The notes under the pieces are model-generated. The model saw only the letters and a program-made list of their open reading frames with translations. It was not told the origin of the DNA and ran no database searches. A stretch of DNA of 64,000 nucleotides from an uncultured Clostridia bacterium. Its GTDB lineage: Bacteria; Bacillota; Clostridia; Oscillospirales; Ruminococcaceae. How positions within the stretch are numbered: position 1 is the stretch's first letter; each line of letters opens with the position of its first letter. Below are positions 15,303 through 24,882 of the stretch, in pieces. The stretch covers positions 53,921-117,920 of the forward strand of contig CAMDZD010000005.1 in the NCBI GenBank assembly GCA_945910815.1. Direction: 5' to 3'. The position numbers and the translations under genes are program-made.

Positions 15303-16163
15303 ATGTCAAAAAAAAGAACTGTTCACAGAGTTTCCGACTCTAAAAAAAATAAGCCTTTTGTCAGATTTAATTTCTGGCTTATGGTTATTATATTTGGATT
15401 GTCCTTTATGGCATGTTTTGTACTTTATATGGTTGCTGCAAACCTTGATGATAATTTCTTTGACTTTGAGTCATCATCAGAAATTCAGAACAGTGAAGTA
15501 TCTGATGATGATTTATCTGAAATTAACAGCTCCGGAAACGTTCCGGAAGATTCAGAAACAATTTCTTCCGGAACCTCTGTTATAAATCCTGTTCCGGAAT
15601 CAGAAAGAGCTGACGATTCATATTTTGACAATGCATGGATTCTTACCGATTCCACACTTCTTGATATAAAATTCAATACCTCAATAAAAAATGTCATCGG
15701 AAATTCACAGATTAATGCCGTAAATATCAACGAAAGCAAGGTTGAATCGGTATACGGTACTATTACGGCTTATCAGAATCTGCAGATTATAAATCCGGAA
15801 AATCTTTATATCATGCTCGGTTCGGATATAGGTGAATCTTCTGTCGATGATATGATTAACAGTTATAGCACTTTCATTGCAAATATAAAATCCGGCCTGC
15901 CCGATACCAAAATTTATATAATGCAGTTGCCTCCGGTTTATACAGACAGTGAAAATCTTACAAATGATATTATAAATGATTATAATTCACGTCTTATTCA
16001 GCTTGCTGACAGTTATTCCGTTTATTGTATAGATACAAACACGATATTAAAAAATAATACAGGTACACTAAACGAACAATATTATTCCTCTGAATCAGAT
16101 TCTCTCACGGCAGAAGCATATTCCGCTGTTTATGAGTATATTCTCACACATACCGCACAGTAA
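15303..16163 (+). CDS. Membrane-anchored SGNH/GDSL-like protein with altered active site
   Basis: A 286-residue protein with a basic N-terminus and one membrane helix (about residues 28-50), then a Ser/Glu-rich linker (55-105) and an extracellular domain of the bacterial SGNH hydrolase type. The first block 'AWILTDSTL' keeps Ser, but the expected GxND block reads 'IMLGSDIGE' and the C-terminal DxxH block reads 'SDSLTAEAYSAVYEYI', without histidine. So the catalytic triad is incomplete and the protein may be non-enzymatic. I start at the ATG at 15303 because GGAG lies about twelve bases before it; an ATG seven codons upstream has no ribosome site. Confidence 0.65.
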   Translation: MSKKRTVHRVSDSKKNKPFVRFNFWLMVIIFGLSFMACFVLYMVAANLDDNFFDFESSSEIQNSEVSDDDLSEINSSGNVPEDSETISSGTSVINPVPESERADDSYFDNAWILTDSTLLDIKFNTSIKNVIGNSQINAVNINESKVESVYGTITAYQNLQIINPENLYIMLGSDIGESSVDDMINSYSTFIANIKSGLPDTKIYIMQLPPVYTDSENLTNDIINDYNSRLIQLADSYSVYCIDTNTILKNNTGTLNEQYYSSESDSLTAEAYSAVYEYILTHTAQ

Positions 16164-16172
16164 AAAAGCTAT

Positions 16173-16200
16173 ACCCGAACACTATATATAGTGTTCGGGT
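16173..16200. terminator. Long perfect hairpin after the SGNH-like gene
   Basis: ACCCGAACACTATA and its exact complement form a 14-arm palindrome, followed only by TTAATTGTTTT, a poor T tract. The centre contains a full NrdR-box consensus (separate entry). Confidence 0.7.
16179..16194. promoter_or_regulatory. Candidate NrdR box (perfect palindrome)
   Basis: ACACTATATATAGTGT matches the published NrdR-box consensus acaCwAtATaTwGtgt at every position. It is about 150 bases upstream of the nrdD promoter. It is also part of a hairpin that may simply be a terminator, so function is inferred. Confidence 0.45.
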
Positions 16201-16338
16201 TAATTGTTTTGCTATACTGAATGTTATATTCCCGATTATCGCCTTATACCGTTGTTTTCTCGCTGCGAAACGATTTTGTTGTGCATATTCAACAAATATG
16301 TTGATATTATTTTGTAAATATTATATTTCCAACCCCCC

Positions 16339-16367
16339 TTGACTTTTTCCGTATTTTAGATTATACT
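16339..16367 (+). promoter_or_regulatory. Predicted sigma-A promoter of nrdD
   Basis: TTGACT, 17-base spacer, TATACT, 58 bases upstream of the nrdD start. Confidence 0.75.
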
Positions 16368-16389
16368 AATTCATGGTCACACTCATGTG

Positions 16390-16405
16390 ATACTATATAT
16401 TGTGG
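16390..16405. promoter_or_regulatory. Candidate NrdR box just downstream of the nrdD promoter
   Basis: ATACTATATATTGTGG matches the NrdR core CWATATATWGTG closely. It falls at about +16 relative to the predicted transcription start, where repressor binding would block elongation or initiation. Confidence 0.5.
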
Positions 16406-16425
16406 TTCAAGGAGGAATAACAACT

Positions 16426-18738
16426 ATGATTATACATGTAATCAAGCGAGACGGAAGAAAAGTTCCTTTTAATATCGATAAAATTTCAAATGCAATTTTC
16501 AAGGCTGCACAGTCATGCGGTGGTTCGGATTTCAATGAGGCTATGGATACCGCTGTTATGGCTTGTAAAATATGCGAGGAAACATATAAGGATAAAACAC
16601 CGACTGTTGAAGATATTCAGGATATAGTCGAAAAGGTTTTAATCGAACGTGGTCACGCTAAAACTGCTAAAGCGTATATTCTTTACAGATACGAACGCAC
16701 ACGTGCAAGAGAAATGAAAACAAGCCTTATGCGTGTTCTCAATGAACTTACTTTCAACCCTGCCAAGGACAGCGATATAAAGCGTGAAAATGCAAATATA
16801 GACGGTGACACCGCTATGGGTACTATGCTGAAATACGGTTCGGTATCAGCAAAGGAATTTTATGAAATGTATGTTCTCGAGCCCCGACACGCTAAAGCCC
16901 ATATAAACGGCGATATTCATATACACGACCTTGATTTTTATACACTGACTACCACCTGCACACAGATAGATTTGAAAAAGCTTTTCAAAAAAGGTTTTTC
17001 AACGGGTCACGGCTTTTTAAGAGAACCAAACGACATTGCAAGCTATTCCGCACTTGCCTGCATAGCTATCCAGTCAAATCAGAACGACCAGCACGGCGGT
17101 CAGAGTATTCCGACTTTTGATTACTGTATGGCGGACGGAATCAAAAAGACATATGCAAAGAAATATGTTCAGAATGTTGCAAGGGCTTTGAATCTTATAT
17201 GCGGTATCGAAAACGAATTTGATATTGCTGAATCAATAAGAAAAGAAATTGCAGATAAATATGACCTCAAGCCTGTTCTTGCCAACGACAACGGATACAG
17301 CGAAAAGGAAAAAGAACTTCTTCTGAAATATACATCTGAAGAAAATGCAGATAAAATTCAGAAATTCGCTGTAAAAAATGCATTCAAGGAAACCGACCGT
17401 GCAACATATCAGGCTATGGAGGCTCTTATACATAACCTCAATACTATGAACAGCCGTGCAGGAGCTCAGACTCCTTTCAGCTCAATCAACTACGGCACGG
17501 ATACTTCTCCGGAAGGAAGAATGGTTATTAAAAATGTTCTTCTCGCTCAGGAGGCAGGTCTCGGAAACGGTGAAACACCTATATTTCCGATTCATATTTT
17601 CAAAATCAAAGAGGGTATAAACTACAATCCCGAAGACCCCAACTATGATTTATTCAAGCTTGCGTGCAGGGTTTCAGCAAAGAGACTTTTCCCGAACTTC
17701 TCATTTATTGATGCTCCGTTCAATCTCCAGTATTACAAGGAGGGCGACCCTGATACTGAAATCGCTTATATGGGTTGCCGTACAAGAGTTATCGGAAACG
17801 TTTACGACCCCTCACGTGAAATCGTTACAGGCAGAGGCAATTTAAGCTTTACTTCAATAAATCTCCCACGCCTTGCAATCAAGGCTGACCATAATGTCGG
17901 TGCATTCTTTGAGATGCTCGATGAAATGATGGATTTAACTATTGACCAGCTTATGCACAGATTTAAAATACAGTGTCAGAAAAAGGTAAGGAATTTCCCG
18001 TTCCTTATGGGACAGGGCATATGGCTCGATTCTGACAAGCTCTCCGCTGATGATACAGTAGAGGAAGTACTCAAGCACGGAACTCTTTCAGTAGGATTTA
18101 TCGGTCTTGCGGAGGCTCTTAAGGCTCTCATAGGCAAGCACCACGGCGAAGATGAGGAAGCCCGTGAACTCGGTCTCGAAATCGTTCAGACTATGCGTAA
18201 CCGCCTTGATGAAGAATGTAAGCGTACCGGCTTGAACTTCTCACTCCTTGCAACCCCAGCCGAGGGACTTTCAGGAAGATTTGTTAAAATGGACGCTAAG
18301 AAATACGGAATTATTGAAGGCGTTACCGACCGTGAATACTATACAAACTCTTTCCACGTTCCTGTATACTATAATATTAATGCTTTTGACAAAATCAAGA
18401 TTGAAGCTCCGTATCATGCACTCACTAATGCAGGTCACATAAGCTATATTGAACTTGACGGTGACCCTATGGATAACCTCAGTGCTTTTGAAAAGGTTGT
18501 ACGCTGTATGAAGGAATCCGGCATAGGCTACGGCTCTATCAATCACCCTGTTGACCGTGACCCCGTATGCGGTTATACTGGTATTATAGGCGAAACCTGT
18601 CCCGCCTGCGGACGTCACGAGGGCAATATACCTTTTGAGCGTATCAGAAGAATTACAGGCTATCTTGTTGGTACTGTTGACCGCTTTAATGATGCTAAGC
18701 GTGCGGAAGTACATGACCGTGTAAAGCATAACATATAG
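16426..18738 (+). CDS. nrdD: Anaerobic ribonucleoside-triphosphate reductase
   Basis: The 770-residue class III reductase makes deoxynucleotides without oxygen. An ATP-cone regulatory domain fills about residues 1-95 ('VIKRDGRKVPFNIDKI'). The catalytic barrel includes 'HINGDIHIHDLDFY' and 'RAGAQTPFSSINYGTD'. Near the C-terminus come 'PVCGYTG' and 'CPACGRHE' (the zinc site) and the glycyl-radical loop 'RITGYLVG'. The start chosen has AAGGAGG ten bases upstream; an ATG 13 codons earlier lacks one. nrdG follows after ten bases. Confidence 0.96.
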   Translation: MIIHVIKRDGRKVPFNIDKISNAIFKAAQSCGGSDFNEAMDTAVMACKICEETYKDKTPTVEDIQDIVEKVLIERGHAKTAKAYILYRYERTRAREMKTSLMRVLNELTFNPAKDSDIKRENANIDGDTAMGTMLKYGSVSAKEFYEMYVLEPRHAKAHINGDIHIHDLDFYTLTTTCTQIDLKKLFKKGFSTGHGFLREPNDIASYSALACIAIQSNQNDQHGGQSIPTFDYCMADGIKKTYAKKYVQNVARALNLICGIENEFDIAESIRKEIADKYDLKPVLANDNGYSEKEKELLLKYTSEENADKIQKFAVKNAFKETDRATYQAMEALIHNLNTMNSRAGAQTPFSSINYGTDTSPEGRMVIKNVLLAQEAGLGNGETPIFPIHIFKIKEGINYNPEDPNYDLFKLACRVSAKRLFPNFSFIDAPFNLQYYKEGDPDTEIAYMGCRTRVIGNVYDPSREIVTGRGNLSFTSINLPRLAIKADHNVGAFFEMLDEMMDLTIDQLMHRFKIQCQKKVRNFPFLMGQGIWLDSDKLSADDTVEEVLKHGTLSVGFIGLAEALKALIGKHHGEDEEARELGLEIVQTMRNRLDEECKRTGLNFSLLATPAEGLSGRFVKMDAKKYGIIEGVTDREYYTNSFHVPVYYNINAFDKIKIEAPYHALTNAGHISYIELDGDPMDNLSAFEKVVRCMKESGIGYGSINHPVDRDPVCGYTGIIGETCPACGRHEGNIPFERIRRITGYLVGTVDRFNDAKRAEVHDRVKHNI

Positions 18739-18748
18739 GAGCAATCAC

Positions 18749-19246
18749 ATGAATCTAAAAATTGCCGGAACTGTCAACGATTCAATCGTTGACGGTGACG
18801 GAATAAGGTTTACAATATTCGTGCAGGGCTGTCCCCATAGGTGCAGGGGCTGTCACAATCCGCAGACCCACGACTTTGAGGGCGGAAAAATAATTTCCTC
18901 CGATGAACTCCTTGAAAAAATAAAAAGCAATCCACTGCTTGACGGTGTGACATTCAGCGGAGGTGAACCATTCTGTCAGGCTCATGAACTTGCATTTCTT
19001 GCAAAGGAAATTAAAAAACTCGGTCTGAATATCGTTACATATACGGGATATGAATTTGAATATCTCTACGAAAACCGTAACAAAAACGGATTCGGCGAAC
19101 TTCTTGAAAATACTGATATTCTCATAGACGGAAAATTTATCGAGGAGCTTAAGGACTGGAAAATAAAATTCCGTGGAAGTTCAAATCAGCGTTATCTCGA
19201 CTGCAAAAAAAGTCTTGAAAACGGATACGCTGTAAGTGCAGAATAA
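18749..19246 (+). CDS. nrdG: Anaerobic ribonucleotide reductase activating protein
   Basis: The 165-residue radical-SAM activase generates the glycyl radical on NrdD. The cluster motif CxxxCxxC is present as 'CPHRCRGCHN' near residue 29, and 'VTFSGGEPF' (SAM binding) follows near 72. It is immediately downstream of nrdD with GGAG before the ATG, so the pair is one operon. Confidence 0.95.
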   Translation: MNLKIAGTVNDSIVDGDGIRFTIFVQGCPHRCRGCHNPQTHDFEGGKIISSDELLEKIKSNPLLDGVTFSGGEPFCQAHELAFLAKEIKKLGLNIVTYTGYEFEYLYENRNKNGFGELLENTDILIDGKFIEELKDWKIKFRGSSNQRYLDCKKSLENGYAVSAE

Positions 19247-19254
19247 TTTATAAT

Positions 19255-19285
19255 GCGACCTGAAAAAATTTTTCAGGTCGCTTTT
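19255..19285 (+). terminator. Intrinsic terminator after nrdDG
   Basis: GCGACCTGAAAAA/TTTTTCAGGTCGC stem followed by TTTTATTTTT. Confidence 0.93.
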
Positions 19286-19300
19286 ATTTTTCAAATACTC

Positions 19301-19329
19301 TTGCATATTTCAGAATAATAAGATATAAT
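19301..19329 (+). promoter_or_regulatory. Predicted sigma-A promoter of nadE
   Basis: TTGCAT, 17-base spacer, TATAAT. Confidence 0.6.
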
Positions 19330-19365
19330 ATAAATGTACTATTATTGTTAGGAGATTTTTTTACA

Positions 19366-21285
19366 ATGAAAGACGGATTTATTAAAATTGCATGTGCTAC
19401 TCCCGAACTTAAAGTTGCAGACTGCGATTACAATGCGGATAAAATTATTGAACTCATCAAGGAAGCTCACGGAAAGGGCGTTAAAATTATATGTTTTCCG
19501 GAACTCTCTCTCACCGGATATACATGCGGAGATTTGTTTCTTCAGTCGGCTTTATTAAATTCTGCCGAAGAAAATATTTTAAGAATTGCAGATGAAACAG
19601 CTGACCTTGAAATAATTTCAATCGTGGGAATTCCCTTTGCATATGTAGACAAGCTCTATAACTGTGCCTGTGTTATATACAAGGGTGAAATTCTCGGAAT
19701 CGTACCCAAAACAAACATACCCAATTACAGCGAATTTTATGAGGCACGTCATTTTACAAAAGGCTTTGAATCCAATTCTGATACTATTATCAACGGTAAA
19801 AGTGTAACATTCGGAACAAATCAGATATTTGAATGTGAAAATATTTCGGGCTTTGCCTTTGGTGTGGAAATCTGTGAGGATTTATGGGTCGGAGATACTC
19901 CGTCCGTAAAGCTTGCGAAAACAGGTGCAACGATTATTTTCAACCTTTCGGCAAGCGATGAAATTATAGGAAAATCTGAATACAGACGTACCATTGTAAA
20001 AGCAAAATCGGGAAGCCTTATCTGTGCATATGCCTATGCCGATGCGGGTATCGGAGAATCTACAACGGATATGGTTTTTGCAGGTCACAATATCATTGCC
20101 GAAAACGGTTCAGTTTTAGCAGAATCAAAACTCTTTGAAAAAGGTCTTAAAATTGCAGATATTGACGTTTACAAGCTGATTCACGAAAGAAAAAAAAGTA
20201 CAACGTGGATTTACAACGACCATAACTTTACAATCAATACTTTTAATATGAATATTTCCGAAAATAATCTTTCCAGAACCTTTCCGCAGACTCCGTTTGT
20301 ACCGTCAGCAAAATCAGACCTTGACCAGCGATGTGAGGAAATTTTAAATATACAGTCTGTCGGACTTATGACAAGACTAAGACATATCGGCTGTAAAGAT
20401 GTAGTTCTTGGACTTTCGGGGGGACTTGACTCAACTCTTGCATTAATAGTATGCGTTCACGCTTTCGATATGCTCAGACTCGACAGAAAAGGCATACACA
20501 CAATCACAATGCCCTGCTTCGGAACAACTGACAGAACTTATAACAACGCCTGTCGTCTTGCCGAATCATACGGTGCTGACCTTGAGGAAATCAATATCAG
20601 AGAAAGCGTAAATCAGCATTTCAGAGATATTTCCCACAATCCTGATATTCATGATGTTACCTATGAAAATTCACAGGCAAGGGAGCGTACACAGATTTTA
20701 ATGGACAAGGCTAACCAATACGGCGGTATCGTAATAGGTACAGGCGATTTGTCGGAACTTGCACTCGGCTGGGCTACCTACAACGGCGACCATATGTCTA
20801 TGTATGCGGTAAATGCTTCAATTCCGAAAACACTCGTACGCTGGCTTGTAAGCTATGAGGCAGAGATTTCGGAAAATCCGCTTAAATCCGTACTTCTTGA
20901 TATTCTCGACACTCCGGTAAGCCCCGAACTTCTTCCGCCCGATGACAACGGAAAAATTGCTCAGAAAACGGAGGATTTGGTTGGCCCTTATGAACTGCAT
21001 GACTTCTTCCTTTATTATATGATGCGTTTCGGATTTACACCGTCAAAAATATTCAGAATTGCATGTCTTTCATTTAAGGACAAATATTCTCCGCAGATTA
21101 TTATGAAGTGGGAGAAAAAATTCTACTGGAGATTTTTCTCACAGCAGTTCAAGCGTTCATGTCTGCCCGATGCTCCGAAGGTCGGAAGTGTTACGCTTTC
21201 TCCGAGAGGTGACTGGCGTATGCCGAGTGATGCAAGTGTTCACATCTGGATTAAGGAACTTGAGGAAATCGAAAAAACACTTTAA
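19366..21285 (+). CDS. nadE: Glutamine-dependent NAD(+) synthetase
   Basis: The 639-residue two-domain enzyme amidates nicotinate adenine dinucleotide to NAD. The N-terminal nitrilase-type glutaminase (about 1-285) shows 'CFPELSLTGY' (Glu), 'PKTNIPNY' (Lys) and 'GVEICEDLW' (Cys nucleophile). The C-terminal ATP pyrophosphatase domain begins about residue 330 with the P-loop 'LGLSGGLDSTLAL' and later 'GTGDLSELALGW'. The ATG chosen has TTAGGAG 12 bases upstream. Length fits the glutamine-dependent form. Confidence 0.96.
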   Translation: MKDGFIKIACATPELKVADCDYNADKIIELIKEAHGKGVKIICFPELSLTGYTCGDLFLQSALLNSAEENILRIADETADLEIISIVGIPFAYVDKLYNCACVIYKGEILGIVPKTNIPNYSEFYEARHFTKGFESNSDTIINGKSVTFGTNQIFECENISGFAFGVEICEDLWVGDTPSVKLAKTGATIIFNLSASDEIIGKSEYRRTIVKAKSGSLICAYAYADAGIGESTTDMVFAGHNIIAENGSVLAESKLFEKGLKIADIDVYKLIHERKKSTTWIYNDHNFTINTFNMNISENNLSRTFPQTPFVPSAKSDLDQRCEEILNIQSVGLMTRLRHIGCKDVVLGLSGGLDSTLALIVCVHAFDMLRLDRKGIHTITMPCFGTTDRTYNNACRLAESYGADLEEINIRESVNQHFRDISHNPDIHDVTYENSQARERTQILMDKANQYGGIVIGTGDLSELALGWATYNGDHMSMYAVNASIPKTLVRWLVSYEAEISENPLKSVLLDILDTPVSPELLPPDDNGKIAQKTEDLVGPYELHDFFLYYMMRFGFTPSKIFRIACLSFKDKYSPQIIMKWEKKFYWRFFSQQFKRSCLPDAPKVGSVTLSPRGDWRMPSDASVHIWIKELEEIEKTL

Positions 21286-21326
21286 TTTTTGAAATCAAAA
21301 TATTCAGAGAAAGGAGGTTTTTGCCT

Positions 21327-21974
21327 GTGGGCGACAAAAAGCGAAAAAAGCCGGAAAAAGAACCTAAGAAATATTACTTCATAGACTATGAAAACGTTCA
21401 TAAAACCGGCTTTAAAGGACTTCTTAATCTCAGCAGTAATGACAATGTAATAATTTTTTACAGCGGAAATGCAGACAAAATAACTTTCAATCTTCACAAG
21501 GAAATAGTTGATTCAAAGGCAGATATTACATATTTTGAAGTAAAAGCCGGCGGAAAAAATGCACTTGACTTTCAGCTTTCAACATATCTCGGATACCTTA
21601 TAGGCAATAAGAAAAAAGCCAGATGCTATATTGTAAGCAATGACAGAGGATTTGAATTTGTCCGTGATTTCTGGAAAAAACAGGGATTCAGAATTGAAAT
21701 AATATCAGATATCAACAATAATTCCACAAAGGAAGAAACTCCGGAAAAGCAGATTCAGCCGAACAATAATGAAGATTTGCGGAAAGCCTTTAAGGATATG
21801 AATTTAAGCAAAGCAAATCTTGATTTTATAATCAGTGTTGTTGAATCCAATATGAAACAAAATTCTGTACCCCTGCCAAAACGCAAACAAAATATCAATT
21901 CCGAACTTTGCAAAAAATTCGGCAATGATGAAACTAAAAAAATATATCAGAATCTTAAACCATTTCTGAAATAA
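21327..21974 (+). CDS. PIN/NYN-like domain protein
   Basis: The 215-residue product has a lysine-rich first 15 residues, then an NYN/PIN-type nuclease-like fold: 'YYFIDYENVHKTG' (acidic residue at the first strand), 'VIIFYSGNADK', 'ALDFQLSTYLGYLIG' and 'YIVSNDRGFEFV' (acidic positions of the site). The C-terminal 70 residues are helical and basic, possibly nucleic-acid binding. Function is inferred to be ribonuclease-like but untested. I choose the GTG at 21327 with AGGAGG nine bases upstream; the TTG at 21321 is only three bases from it. It lies 41 bases after nadE and 13 before pyrE. Confidence 0.7.
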   Translation: MGDKKRKKPEKEPKKYYFIDYENVHKTGFKGLLNLSSNDNVIIFYSGNADKITFNLHKEIVDSKADITYFEVKAGGKNALDFQLSTYLGYLIGNKKKARCYIVSNDRGFEFVRDFWKKQGFRIEIISDINNNSTKEETPEKQIQPNNNEDLRKAFKDMNLSKANLDFIISVVESNMKQNSVPLPKRKQNINSELCKKFGNDETKKIYQNLKPFLK

Positions 21975-21987
21975 CGGAGGTAAAAAA

Positions 21988-22638
21988 ATGACGTACAAGG
22001 AAAAATTCATCAAATTTATGGTTGACTGCGGAGTACTCACTTTCGGAGAATTTACCCTCAAAAGCGGAAGAAAAGCTCCCTATTTCATCAACTGCGGTAA
22101 CTATAAGACAGGTTCACAGCTTGAAAAACTCGGGGAATTTTATGCTGACTGCATAGTTGACAATAAAATCGATTTTGAAACTGTTTTCGGCCCTGCATAC
22201 AAGGGAATACCGCTTGCCGTTTCAACAGTCGTAGCACTCAGCAAAAAATACGGCATTGACTGTTCATACTGTTTCGACCGCAAGGAAGTTAAAGACCATG
22301 GCGAAGGCGGTATGTTTGTAGGGAAGACACTCAAGGACGGCGAAAAGGTAATCATTATCGATGACGTTATGACTTCCGGAAAGGCTCTGCGTGAATCTAT
22401 GCCAAAGCTTAAATCAAGTGCCGATGTAAATGTTACAGGAATGGTTATCACTGTTGACAGAATGGAAAAAGGTCAGGGTGACTTGTCAGCCGTTCAGGAG
22501 GTAAAGCGTGATTTCGGAATAAATGTATATTCAATTGTAAATATGCTTGATATTATCAATGCTATCGAAAACGGAATAGTTCCCGGCAAGGAATATATTG
22601 ACAAAATGCTTGAATACCGTAAAACCTACGGAGTATAA
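21988..22638 (+). CDS. pyrE: Orotate phosphoribosyltransferase
   Basis: The 216-residue enzyme transfers phosphoribose from PRPP to orotate in pyrimidine synthesis. Seen: 'GEFTLKSGRKAPYFINCG', 'GPAYKGIPLA', 'CFDRKEVKDHGEGGMFVG' (active-site loop) and the PRPP motif 'VIIIDDVMTSGKAL' near residue 117. It stands alone here, away from other pyr genes. CGGAGG precedes the ATG. Confidence 0.95.
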   Translation: MTYKEKFIKFMVDCGVLTFGEFTLKSGRKAPYFINCGNYKTGSQLEKLGEFYADCIVDNKIDFETVFGPAYKGIPLAVSTVVALSKKYGIDCSYCFDRKEVKDHGEGGMFVGKTLKDGEKVIIIDDVMTSGKALRESMPKLKSSADVNVTGMVITVDRMEKGQGDLSAVQEVKRDFGINVYSIVNMLDIINAIENGIVPGKEYIDKMLEYRKTYGV

Positions 22639-22644
22639 AAAATC

Positions 22645-22674
22645 GGGCGGACTTTTAAAGTCCGCCCTTATTTT
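22645..22674 (+). terminator. Terminator after pyrE
   Basis: GGGCGGACTTT/AAAGTCCGCCC stem, then TTATTTTT; it extends to the end of the convergent membrane-protein gene. Confidence 0.88.
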
Positions 22675-23513
22675 TCTTCAGTATTCAGACCTGTTAAACT
22701 GCAAATCTTATCTATATCGTAATTCGGAACATAAAATTCAAAATCTCCATTTATATCCTGAATCTCAACGGAATAATATTTCGCAAAATAAGTACCCTGA
22801 TTGTTGCATGTAACCTTGAACTGCTTATATTCTTTTGAATTAAAAGGTTCACTTTTATTCCAGTTTGGAAAGCTTGCTTTTTTCTTCTCCATATGTGCAG
22901 ATTTAATTGACTGCAAGGGAATTTCCATAACATACCTTAAATTTGAAAGGCATAAATTATCGTTTTTAACATAAGCCTTGTGACTTAAATTTATATGCGA
23001 GAAAAGTGGGAAATCCTTTCGTTTTATTTCACCATCTTTTTTCATATAGCGGAAAAACAGTACATCAATTTCGGAAGAATTTTCAGGAATTTCAAGATAC
23101 TGTTCAGCTTCCTGAATAATGCTGATAATATTTTCAACGTGTCCGAAAAAATCCTCACTGCTGTATATTTTCTTTGCCCTTGACCTTTCAAATACAATCA
23201 GAACTATAACGGCAATCCATAATAATGGGGTAATCCAGTAAACCCACGGAGCATTTTTATATCCCTCCGCAAAGCTTACATTTCCTTTGAAAATTCCGAG
23301 AGCAAAGCTTACAGCTCCAATGATTAAAATATATTTAATTATAGTCAGCCACAGCGGAAAAGTTGCAGACTTTTCAAAGCCTGTATCCTGTTCAGAAGCC
23401 CTGTCAAAACGCAGTTCAAGGTCTGAAGGAATACGTTTTGTTATAAAAATTTCCCCGTCCTGATAAAGATTTTCTTCATTTTCAGTTATATCCACACCAA
23501 AAAGATTTTTCAT
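22668..23513 (-). CDS. Two-helix membrane protein, unknown
   Basis: The 281-residue protein has a cytosolic N-terminus of about 50 residues, two membrane helices (about 57-77 and 92-110), and a long C-terminal cytosolic domain. That domain contains 'DVLFFRYMKKDG' and a beta-rich stretch like a PH/bPH-type regulatory fold ('AYVKNDNLCLSNLRYVMEIPLQSIKS'). The resemblance to membrane-associated bPH domains is only by eye. It is upstream of gap on the same strand but separated from it by a terminator. I do not recognise the family. Confidence 0.6.
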   Translation of the reverse strand: MKNLFGVDITENEENLYQDGEIFITKRIPSDLELRFDRASEQDTGFEKSATFPLWLTIIKYILIIGAVSFALGIFKGNVSFAEGYKNAPWVYWITPLLWIAVIVLIVFERSRAKKIYSSEDFFGHVENIISIIQEAEQYLEIPENSSEIDVLFFRYMKKDGEIKRKDFPLFSHINLSHKAYVKNDNLCLSNLRYVMEIPLQSIKSAHMEKKKASFPNWNKSEPFNSKEYKQFKVTCNNQGTYFAKYYSVEIQDINGDFEFYVPNYDIDKICSLTGLNTEEK

Positions 23514-23530
23514 TACAATATCCCCCGTAA

Positions 23531-23558
23531 AAACAAAGGCGGTTCAGAAGAACCGCCC
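23531..23558 (-). terminator. Terminator of gap on the minus strand
   Basis: GGCGGTTC/GAACCGCC stem with a four-base loop and TTTGTTTTT on the minus strand. The same stem occurs after mutS2 (32194-32218). Confidence 0.85.
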
Positions 23559-23588
23559 GATTTTTTTAATTATACAGAAATTATGCGA

Positions 23589-24626
23589 TTAAGCAAGTTC
23601 TGCAAAGTACTTGATAGTTCTTACCATCTGTGATGTGTAAGAATTTTCGTTGTCGTACCATGAAACAACCTGAACTTCATAAAGGTCATCAGCAATCTTT
23701 GCAACCATTGTCTGAGTAGCATCGAAGAGTGAACCGTATCTCATACCGATAACGTCTGAAGAAACAATCTGGTCTTCGTTGTAGCCGAATGATTCAGAAG
23801 CAGCAGCCTTCATAGCAGCGTTGATACCTTCCTTAGTAACATCAGCACCCTTAACAACAGCTGTAAGGATAGTTGTTGAACCTGTCGGAACAGGAACTCT
23901 CTGAGCAGAACCGATGAGCTTGCCGTTGAGTTCAGGGATAACAAGACCGATAGCCTTAGCAGCACCTGTTGAGTTAGGAACGATGTTAGCAGCACCGGCT
24001 CTTGCACGTCTGAGGTCGCCCTTTCTGTGAGGACCGTCAAGAATCATCTGGTCGCCTGTGTAAGCGTGGATTGTTGACATGATACCGCTCTGGATAGGAG
24101 CATAGTCATTGAGAGCCTTAGCCATAGGAGCGAGGCAGTTTGTTGTGCATGATGCAGCAGAAATAATCTGGTCATCAGGAGTAAGAGTCTTTTCGTTTAC
24201 GCTGAAAACGATAGTCTTGAGGTCATTGCCTGCAGGAGCAGAGATAACAACCTTCTTAGCACCAGCATTGATATGAGCCATTGACTTTTCCTTTGAGCAG
24301 TAGAAACCTGTACATTCGAGAACTACGTCAACACCGATTTCGCCCCAAGGAAGTTCAGCAGCGTTAGCCTTAGCGTAAATTGTAAGAGTCTTGCCGTCAA
24401 CAGTGATAGTACCAGCTTCGTCATCAGCGGAAACAGTGTGCTTGTTTTCACCGATTTTACCGCAGTAACCGCCCTGAGCGGTATCATACTTGAGGAGCTG
24501 AGCGAGCATAGAGGGCTTAGTAAGGTCGTTGATAGCGACAACCTCGTAACCTTCTGCACCGAACATCTGTCTGAATGCAAGACGGCCTATACGACCGAAA
24601 CCATTAATAGCAACTTTAACTGACAT
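23589..24626 (-). CDS. gap: Glyceraldehyde-3-phosphate dehydrogenase
   Basis: The 345-residue glycolytic enzyme shows the NAD site '[16 protein letters not shown]', the catalytic '[12 protein letters not shown]' (Cys near residue 158), and '[16 protein letters not shown]' at the C-terminus. Codon use is strongly biased toward a few codons, as in highly expressed genes. The start is the ATG with AGGAGG nine bases upstream; the longer reading has no support. Consensus promoter at 24660-24688. Confidence 0.97.
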   Translation of the reverse strand: MSVKVAINGFGRIGRLAFRQMFGAEGYEVVAINDLTKPSMLAQLLKYDTAQGGYCGKIGENKHTVSADDEAGTITVDGKTLTIYAKANAAELPWGEIGVDVVLECTGFYCSKEKSMAHINAGAKKVVISAPAGNDLKTIVFSVNEKTLTPDDQIISAASCTTNCLAPMAKALNDYAPIQSGIMSTIHAYTGDQMILDGPHRKGDLRRARAGAANIVPNSTGAAKAIGLVIPELNGKLIGSAQRVPVPTGSTTILTAVVKGADVTKEGINAAMKAAASESFGYNEDQIVSSDVIGMRYGSLFDATQTMVAKIADDLYEVQVVSWYDNENSYTSQMVRTIKYFAELA

Positions 24627-24659
24627 GGGATTATACCTCCTAAAAATTTTTGCATATTT

Positions 24660-24688
24660 ATTATACACCAAAAAAAAGAGATTTGCAA
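24660..24688 (-). promoter_or_regulatory. Predicted sigma-A promoter of gap
   Basis: On the minus strand TTGCAA, 17-base spacer, TATAAT. Confidence 0.7.
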
Positions 24689-24882
24689 GTACCTAAGAAA
24701 AAAATTAGTAAATTTTCCTATAAAAAGTGGAAATATACAATTTCAACAAAAAATTTTTGTGAATTTTCAACAAAAACACGAAACGCAAAAAAAGTTCAAA
24801 AAAAGTTGTTTCTTTTTTAATAAAAATGGTGTATAATGATGAAGAATAATGCTTTTATACTTTACGGAAAGGAGATAAAAAT

